From contig NW_026251886.1 of the NCBI RefSeq assembly GCF_025024155.1, positions 1 through 15,431 of the forward strand: a stretch of 15,431 nt of DNA. Reading direction: 5' to 3'. Position 1 is the first letter of the stretch. Every line of letters begins with the position of its first letter. This document shows, in pieces, positions 10,023 to 15,431 of this stretch. A program made the position numbers and the translations under genes. This DNA is from Gamsiella multidivaricata (Eukaryota; Mortierellomycota; Mortierellomycetes; Mortierellales; Mortierellaceae). The notes under the pieces are model-generated. The model was not told the origin of the DNA. It ran no database searches and saw only the letters and a list, made by a program, of their open reading frames with translations.

Positions 10023-11520
10023 GATGATGGCGATAATTCTCCTATTGTTGCACAAAGATGATAGTGCCGGTGGTCTGCCTCCCTGGCACGGGTCCTCGCC
10101 GTAAGGGAGAGTCCGCAGCACAGCAAGACAGCATTCAATTGCATGTTGGATACTATCAATGTTACGGGTAGGCATTTTACAAGCGAGCCACCCATGTATC
10201 AATTGACGGCGTTGATGGACATGTTAGATGAAAGCTGATCTCTGCCCTTATCGTCGCCCTGATCTTGGCGACATGCTGCACAGCTGAAGATATCGGCGGC
10301 GAAGCCCATGAAACCATCCCATTGATGCCGTCGACCTGCTAGTCTTGACCAATACATCGTCGATTGGCACAACTATAACTATCGTAACACTAATATGTCG
10401 TACGCCTGTCAAGCGAAGCACGACCAAGGATATGATACAACGATCGATTTTTTCAAGGAGAACCTTGCTAAAAGAACAATCCAGTGGGGCTACTGATACT
10501 CTTGACGCGGCTCCTGATGTCATGCGTGGACTATTCAGACCCTGAACAAGCTTGACCTCTATCGACGAACTTTTCGATAGTCCAGATGGCAGCACGGCAC
10601 ATCAGAATACTTTCTCTACTTCAATAAAGGCGGTTTTTTGAAAGGTTCAGTGCCCGCTCGACGCATAGGGAGAGATAGTTGAAACCAACCAAGACCTTAT
10701 TTAAAACACTTGGCGTACGCACCATGTGTCAGGACTGGACATCTTCGAGGAGGAGACGAATGACAGAGTCTCGTGCGTTAGCAGTGCCCGAGAATTGTTC
10801 CGAGGTGGATGAGCAGTATAAACACTGTCAGGTCGTCATCGCCGCCTATAGTTGAGGCATGAGAGGCATCACCCGAGCATATCAGAACCTGACCACCAGT
10901 GGTGGATCGCCACTTCCGATACCGCAATAGCCGCAACACCACCGAGTTGTGAGCAAGGCCTTCCGTATTTGAACCAACCTCCACGCGACGCGTCTTACTT
11001 CCTACGGATCCCTAGAATGATACTGCCTATTCATGACTCCCCTTATCGTCCCTGAGGCTTTCCCTGATCAAGTTATACGCCTGCTTTCAGGGATATCCCG
11101 GCTCTCTATTTGCCGAGCGCCTTTTTGACCCATCCTTTACCCATTATCGCTCGCGTTTACTCTCTTGATTGCCTTAGTCTTCGCGTCCTCGATGCTCCCA
11201 ACCATTGCTAGGTTCCCTCGCAGCCCATTGTTCACCTCAACTCTATCGATTATGACGAGGCTAGCGATCTCGAGTCCGTTTTAATTGGCATCTTTCCCCT
11301 CATCAACAGGGCTTTTTGGTGACAGATGGACTCCGCCAACGCGTCCTTGACTTGACTCTGGATCACGAACAAAATTCGTTACCTCAGGAAGACTCCCCTC
11401 TTTATCTTTCAGTAACCTCAGTACCATATACCATGGCCTGCTGCAAAAAGTTATTGTACTTTTTCTCACACAGGCATGGGTCCTTACTTCAACGGCCTCA
11501 CTGCAACCTTCAAATAATTA
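10023..11520 (+). pseudogene. Decayed coding-like sequence, many frame breaks, family unknown
   Basis: No intact gene is present. Several protein-like plus-strand segments lie in different frames or are split by stops. One is 37 codons from 10058 (VPVVCLPGTGP) to a TAG at 10169. Another is 51 codons at 10341-10493 (including VDWHNYNYRNTNMSY and TIDFFKENLAK) ending at TGA. A third is around 11230-11330 (VHLNSIDYDEASDLESVLIG). The mixture of frames suggests one or more old gene or transposon relics. I cannot name them, and chance open frames remain a real alternative. Confidence 0.22.
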
Positions 11521-11667
11521 TAAATATCTGGGCCATATACCGTCAATAATACTTCAGTCTTAAACCATGTTCACTCAATTCTTAAAGTCTATTCTAACCT
11601 TGCCAATTTACCCTTCGCCAAGGCTACTTTTCTTTTCGTTCTGACCATATCCATTAAGTCACTATCA

Positions 11668-11713
<46 letters not shown>

Positions 11714-11823
11714 GCTGCTCTATCCTTTCACAGCCTGTTGTTGTAAAAGTTTGCTCCGCAAGTCGTAGTGAGCCATCCGACTTTTTTTTTTTTTTTTTTT
11801 TTCCTTTTTTTCTTGTATTTTAT
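11521..11823. other. Non-coding spacer rich in T tracts
   Basis: No gene seen. T38 lies at 11673-11710 and T21 at 11782-11802, followed by a T7 run. The second tract is downstream of the 224-aa ORF in its own orientation, where it reads as an A tail. Confidence 0.7.
11673..11710. repeat. T38 homopolymer
   Basis: The longest homopolymer in the window. Its length is likely unstable and sequencing-sensitive. Confidence 0.9.
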
Positions 11824-11824
11824 T
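11782..11824 (-). terminator. AATAAA overlapping the stop codon, followed by an A21 tract
   Basis: Read on the minus strand, the 224-aa ORF stop TAA overlaps AATAAA (11824-11819). After 16 nt a 21-base A run follows (11802-11782). This is either a normal poly(A) signal beside a homopolymer or the footprint of a reverse-transcribed mRNA tail. Confidence 0.4.
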
Positions 11825-12498
11825 TAGAACGAGGGCATACCAAGTGCCTCTCGTAAGCTACGCACGCTGACTTGAAGAGACACCCATTGATCATTGAGTT
11901 TGACCCTAATCGTTGCACATTCCTCTTCCTGTGTCGTTGCCTCCGCCATCCTCTGTACTGCTGCTGCTACTGTTCCAGTGCTGCTCGCCGCCTCCACGGC
12001 TGTAGATCCTGATGTTTGTTGAATTGCGTTGCTGCTCCGTTTACCAGCCGTGATGCCCTTCTTTGTATCGTTTGCATCGACCAAATAAATGAATAAATGA
12101 ACATAGACTTTCGACAGGTCCCCCAAACGCTTTGCCTCTGTCCTCCATGCCTTCGCAATTCGTTCGTCACAATTGTCCTTGTTCACTTCCTGATAGTGTT
12201 GTTGTGGACTCGAGTTCGAGGGTCGGATATAGGGAAGGGCATCCATGGGCCATTCGAGACCCGAGAGTCCTTTGGCACGGGAACGGATCCGGGCGCGTAG
12301 GACTTCAAAGGGATCCTGTCTCCAGTTGTGTGGAAAGATCTCGGGATCGGGAAGGTCCTTGAGCGAACGGCAGCGAACGCGGGGTATGCCCTTGCGAAGA
12401 TGCAGCTTGATTTGAATGGTATCTGGCATCTCGAGAACAACTGCAGGCTGGCTTGGCTGAGAAGCTGCTGATGGCAAATCCTCGGTAGATGAATCCAT
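11824..12498 (-). CDS. Hypothetical 224-aa protein, intronless, downstream of Fanzor
   Basis: Intact frame from ATG at 12498 to TAA at 11824. I do not recognise a named domain. The first 25 residues are Ser/Pro-rich. Then come a beta-like start (DTIQIKLHLRKG), LPDPEIFPHNWRQDPFEVL, LEWPMDALPYIRPSN and YVHLFIYLVD, a Ser/Ala/Thr-rich linker (about 145-185), and a second beta-like end (ATIRVKLNDQWVSLQVSVR). Two beta-rich ends around a low-complexity linker suggest a small two-part protein. From memory, orphan families with a 'LPDPE..W..DP..L' pattern recur near transposons in Mucoromycota and oomycetes, but I could not verify this. It starts 296 nt after the Fanzor stop on the same strand and may be a second gene of the same element or a separate repeat family. 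Confidence 0.65.
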   Translation of the reverse strand: MDSSTEDLPSAASQPSQPAVVLEMPDTIQIKLHLRKGIPRVRCRSLKDLPDPEIFPHNWRQDPFEVLRARIRSRAKGLSGLEWPMDALPYIRPSNSSPQQHYQEVNKDNCDERIAKAWRTEAKRLGDLSKVYVHLFIYLVDANDTKKGITAGKRSSNAIQQTSGSTAVEAASSTGTVAAAVQRMAEATTQEEECATIRVKLNDQWVSLQVSVRSLREALGMPSF

Positions 12499-12794
12499 TT
12501 GTGAGCTGGCAGGCAGGGTCGAAGCGAAAGCGATGTATGAACGGATGAATAGGAGCCTGCAGGTGGTAGGTGCGAGGATTTCCGATTTCTAGTAAAGACG
12601 TTGGAGCATTAAAAACGCACCAACTACGTCAGCAAAAGGCGACGCGATAGAATTTTTTTGGTGAGCATAAGCAAATACATGCAGTAAAAGAATTTCGGCG
12701 TGCAATAACAGAATTATGCAGCTTTGGGATATAAATTACACCTACCGATCATTTTTAAATGTGCTTGCGAACACATATATGGTTGAGATGGGGT
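12499..12794 (-). other. Spacer after Fanzor stop; candidate guide-RNA/right-end region
   Basis: About 296 nt without a gene. In TnpB and Fanzor systems the guide RNA overlaps the 3' end of the nuclease gene and runs into the element end, so this is where one would look. A short hairpin (ATGTG/CACAT, 8-nt loop, 12759-12776) lies 18 nt past the stop. The rest shows no clear structure by eye. No RNA gene is claimed. Confidence 0.25.
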
Positions 12795-12940
12795 TTAGGC
12801 ACTTCCTGGGGCCTGGCTAGTTGCCGATTCCTGCCCTGATGCCGCATTGGCTGCACGCTTGCGCCTTGGAGCTCCTTCTTGTTCTGCAGCCGCGGTTGAT
12901 GCTGTCCTCTTTCGGGCCACACTGCCCTTGCTGGCGCTGG

Positions 12941-12976
12941 TGCTGCTAGTACTACTGGTGCTGCTAGTACTACTGG
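12941..12976. repeat. Two perfect 18-bp tandem copies in the Fanzor tail
   Basis: TGCTGCTAGTACTACTGG occurs twice in tandem and encodes Ser/Thr repeats on the minus strand. It adjoins the 27-bp minisatellite. Confidence 0.9.
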
Positions 12977-12986
12977 TGCTATTGGT

Positions 12987-13094
12987 GCTGCTAGTGCTAC
13001 TGTTACCATTGATGCTGCTAGTGCTACTGTTACCATTGATGCTGCTAGTGCTACTGTTACCATTGATGCTGCTAGTGCTACTGTTACTATTGAT
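12987..13094. repeat. 27-bp minisatellite, four copies, in-frame in the Fanzor tail
   Basis: Units start at 12987, 13014, 13041 and 13068. The first three are identical and the fourth differs by one C-to-T change. On the minus strand each unit adds nine residues of a Ser/Thr/Ile/Asn/Gly pattern (SSTSSINGN), so copy-number change keeps the frame. It is not CRISPR because there are no unique spacers. Confidence 0.93.
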
Positions 13095-13437
13095 GCTGCT
13101 GCTACTGGTGCTCGCGCTATCGGTTACTGTCTGTGTAGCTTCCATCCAAGGATATCTACCATTCTCATCTACAGGCTGAAGATAGAGTGGCCTCTGTTGC
13201 TGAAGCAAGTGCCCTTGAATAACGTTGCAAATATTGTGGCCCGCCATGATATCGCGGTGCATGTATGTCTTGCAAGTCTTGCAATACAGCCGACGTATTT
13301 GAACCTGGCCGACAAACTCCTCGCACATCGGACACTTCTTTGACGTGTAGTACTCATTGACGCCCACGACAATATACCCGAGCGCCCTTGCCTAACGGAC
13401 ACAGAACGTAAGGCGCCTCATTAGCGTCATCAGTAGC

Positions 13438-13440
13438 TTT

Positions 13441-13471
<31 letters not shown>
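13438..13471. repeat. T23-A11 self-complementary tract in the Fanzor intron
   Basis: Lies within intron 13502-13392. In the transcript it is U11 next to A23 in reverse order, able to pair. Confidence 0.85.
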
Positions 13472-15431
13472 GAAATCGAATGTCTTGCAATGAAGCACTA
13501 ACCCTTTGAACAAAGTACGATTGGAAGGACTCATGTAACGAGGAAAGTCGTCTCGTGGATGAAAACTTGCCTAGACCAATGCCGATTACAACCTTGTCCT
13601 CTTCATCTCGCTGTCTACCAAGCGATCCTCCAACCATATTGAGCAGGCGATCTGCGATGATGTCGAATTCTGCCTCTCTAGCTTTTCTGGCATCCCACCG
13701 GTGCTTTTTGAATGTGGCGCTTTTGTTGTAGAACTCGTCGAGCTGCTCCTTGACGCCTGCTAATCCCGCGACGTACTTTTCAACGCTGGCATCCTTTCCG
13801 CGAAGGGCTGGTAGCTCGCTTTCGATGTTGCTGATAGATTTTGCTGCGCCTAGCGGGATCGACCGTTTGCGTTCTTCTAACCAACGTCGAAACTTGAATG
13901 TTGGTTGGTATACGGCCTTCTGCTTTACAGCTAGGTTGTAAAAGACCTGGGAGCTGCGGGCGGAAGCCTCGGTGTCATTGTCATTGTCAGGTTGTTCGGT
14001 ACCGACGGCACTGTTCTGTTGATGGAAGCTCTCCTTGGATCTCGGCATACTCGCTCCTGTAATACATGCTTGCTCTGGATTATAACTGTCGTTGCGTGGC
14101 TTTCCATTTTCGAGGCTGACGGATTTTTTCATGTCATCTAAGGTCTTCTCAGGCAATAGAGCGCTCGCTCCAACCACAAACGCTTGACCAAGATCGAGAC
14201 CTAATATCTTGATTTTCTCTGGTTCACAGTCCCAAAGAACTGCGACATCCTGCTTCGTCTTGACAACGTTCCGAACCTCAGTTAGGTAGTAGTCGACTCC
14301 ACCCACAGTGGACGTAATCCGAGAAGGCAATATGTCCGTGGGATGCCGCCTGTACCGAACGAGAGAAGCTCCTTCAGCTTGAATGCCGTTAACTGGAGAC
14401 GAAAGCCATCGGTCCGAATAGATCCGCGAATAACGTAACCGCGTTCCTTATAAGTGCGGGGGTCGAAATCCTCGTTCTGAATGATTCTCAGGTGCTCTTT
14501 GATCTCTGCAAGTGAAGGTGTCGCGAGGTTGTTGAATGATTTGCTGATTCCGGGCATGCGACGCTTTTTATGACCCAGTCCTACGTCGGTGATGAGTGTC
14601 GTGAGGAGGTAGCCTGGTGCTTGGTTGGCCAGCCAGTACGACATGTCAGACAACGCAGGACGATAGTCCTTGGCTCCATGAAGACTCTGCAGCTTCGCCT
14701 TGAGTGTGCGCTCTTCCAAAAGATTGAAATTAATTCCAGTTCCGTGAACGCGACGAACGGCTGCGCGGAAGGCGTACACGCCATTAACTTCCGAGGGTTC
14801 TTGGTCAGCGGGTTCAGACGGTAAAAGTTCTCGACCGCAGAGACGTCGCCACGAATGTCAATGCATGTCCCAGCCGGCAAGAGCCCTTTGACCAGTTGTT
14901 TCTTGAGCTGTTTTAAAGTTGCCGTGTGTAAGGTTCGAGTTAGCGGAATAGAACCTTGTAACCTTGAACCTTGTGTCCCTTGTATGTACATGTACATATG
15001 TTGTTCCCCCCTCTCTTTTTTCTCTCTTTCTTTCTCCCCATTTCGCCACAGAATACCTTCACTCTCAGTCATTCACTGTCTATGTCCAACATCGCCACTC
15101 CGGCATCCCTTACTCTTTCCTTCTCACATTTACCTTTTTATGGAGTTCCTTGCAGCCTTTTCCGTACAATCGCTTGAGATCAACCGACAGCTGCGCGATT
15201 ATGCTTCGCAGTATGACTGACCCCGGGTATGGCATTCTCGTGTTGATGATAGCAGCATCTTTTCGTTCCAGTAAGTGTAGCTCCTGCGCTCGATCGATGA
15301 ACCTCCGCGTGCACTGTGTACTCTTCGTTTTGCCGCTAGGGATGATGCCCGAATACACATATGTTGTTAATATCCCAAGGAACCTTTGATGATCGTCCTT
15401 ATCGACCTCCGAATCTGCGCGTCTCTAATCC

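Larger units (their letters stand above)
12795..15431 (-). pseudogene. Fanzor (eukaryotic TnpB-like RNA-guided nuclease), 5' end beyond the window, two apparent frameshifts
   Basis: Fanzors are transposon-borne RNA-guided DNA endonucleases acting in the nucleus. The exon 15335(or further)-15134 gives RRFIDRAQELHLLE to CKELHKK. Intron 15133-14908 (GTAAAT...CTAAC...ACAG) joins it in frame to LKKQLVKGLLPAGT. Exon 14907-13503 is 1405 nt and needs two added bases to stay open, near 14715 (after FTELELISIFWK) and near 14355-14375 (after LTAFKLKEL). Intron 13502-13392 (GTTAGT...TTAG) leads to exon 13391-12795. Catalytic signs are RuvC-I ILGLDLGQ (14204-14184), GVNEYYTSKKCPMC, a second zinc-ribbon pair CKTC, and RuvC-III HRDIMAGHNIC (Asp at 13251-13253). 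The tail is a Ser/Thr/Asn repeat plus basic clusters RKR and PRRKR, resembling a nuclear signal. There is no in-window ATG, so the start lies to the right. Family assignment is strong; functionality is doubtful. Confidence 0.88.

Noticed and set aside
10248..10595. 115-codon minus-strand frame
   Set aside because: Val/Ser/Arg-rich with no motif. The plus strand of the same stretch reads more protein-like but is broken.
11673..11802. T tracts as RNA polymerase III terminators of a small RNA gene
   Set aside because: No A-box/B-box or tRNA-like structure was seen nearby. The tracts are far longer than a terminator and similar runs occur across the window.
9452..12794. Retrotransposon (reverse transcriptase, integrase, LTR)
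   Set aside because: No YxDD-type, integrase or LTR-like pattern was seen on either strand.
12941..13094. Tandem repeats as a CRISPR array
   Set aside because: Units abut directly with no unique spacers, they are in-frame coding, and the organism is eukaryotic.
12847..13179. 110-codon plus-strand Leu/Val-rich frame resembling membrane repeats
   Set aside because: It is the antisense reading of the Ser/Thr/Asn minisatellite in the Fanzor tail.
14581..14830. Using an intron (GTGTAC...GGAAG) instead of a frameshift near 14715
   Set aside because: It would delete the protein-like FVAFTELELISIFWK segment, and its 3' end lacks a pyrimidine tract. A one-base loss explains the frames better, though transcripts could overturn this.

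Overview
The window looks like nuclear DNA of a fungus. Genes are interrupted by short GT-AG introns (about 80-430 nt) with fungal-style branch points, two core metabolic enzymes have fungal/animal-type sequences, and A/T homopolymer tracts are common, including inside introns. A Fanzor-type gene with long Ser/Thr/Asn repeats suggests an early-diverging lineage such as Mucoromycota/Mortierellomycotina. That placement is inference, not something the sequence proves.

Left part (1-9451): two well-formed housekeeping genes stand head to head. Acetyl-CoA synthetase (three exons, minus strand, 3660 to 1139, 655 aa) activates acetate to acetyl-CoA. A mitochondrial hydroxyacid-oxoacid transhydrogenase of the ADHFE1 type (five exons, plus strand, 7538 to 9451, 489 aa, with one 22-nt microexon) oxidises 4-hydroxybutyrate with 2-oxoglutarate as acceptor. 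The 3.9 kb between them holds the ACS promoter (TATA box, pyrimidine-rich leader, probable 5'-UTR intron), simple repeats and no convincing gene. Both enzymes feed central carbon metabolism, but nothing here shows joint control.

Middle part (9452-11823): accessory or decayed sequence. A roughly 0.49 kb element-like unit (9510-10002) sits just after the transhydrogenase stop. It has 29-bp inverted repeats and is flanked by a 9-bp direct repeat. It contains a 96-codon open frame with a splice-acceptor-like start that ATG-based ORF calling misses. After it comes about 1.5 kb of coding-like but frame-broken sequence, then two long T tracts (T38, T21).

Right part (11824-15431): a minus-strand pair. 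Upstream, and running off the window edge, is a Fanzor gene, the eukaryotic relative of the transposon RNA-guided nuclease TnpB. It has a RuvC-I Asp motif, the NEYYTSKKC segment, a C4 zinc ribbon, the HRD RuvC-III motif, a minisatellite-encoded Ser/Thr/Asn tail and C-terminal basic nuclear-localisation-like clusters. It reads through two introns but needs two single-base frame corrections, so this copy is probably a recent pseudogene unless these are sequencing errors. Downstream, 296 nt after its stop, is an intact 224-aa intronless ORF of unknown function. It ends in AATAAA followed by an A21 tract. The Fanzor locus and this co-oriented orphan ORF are the most notable content of the window.
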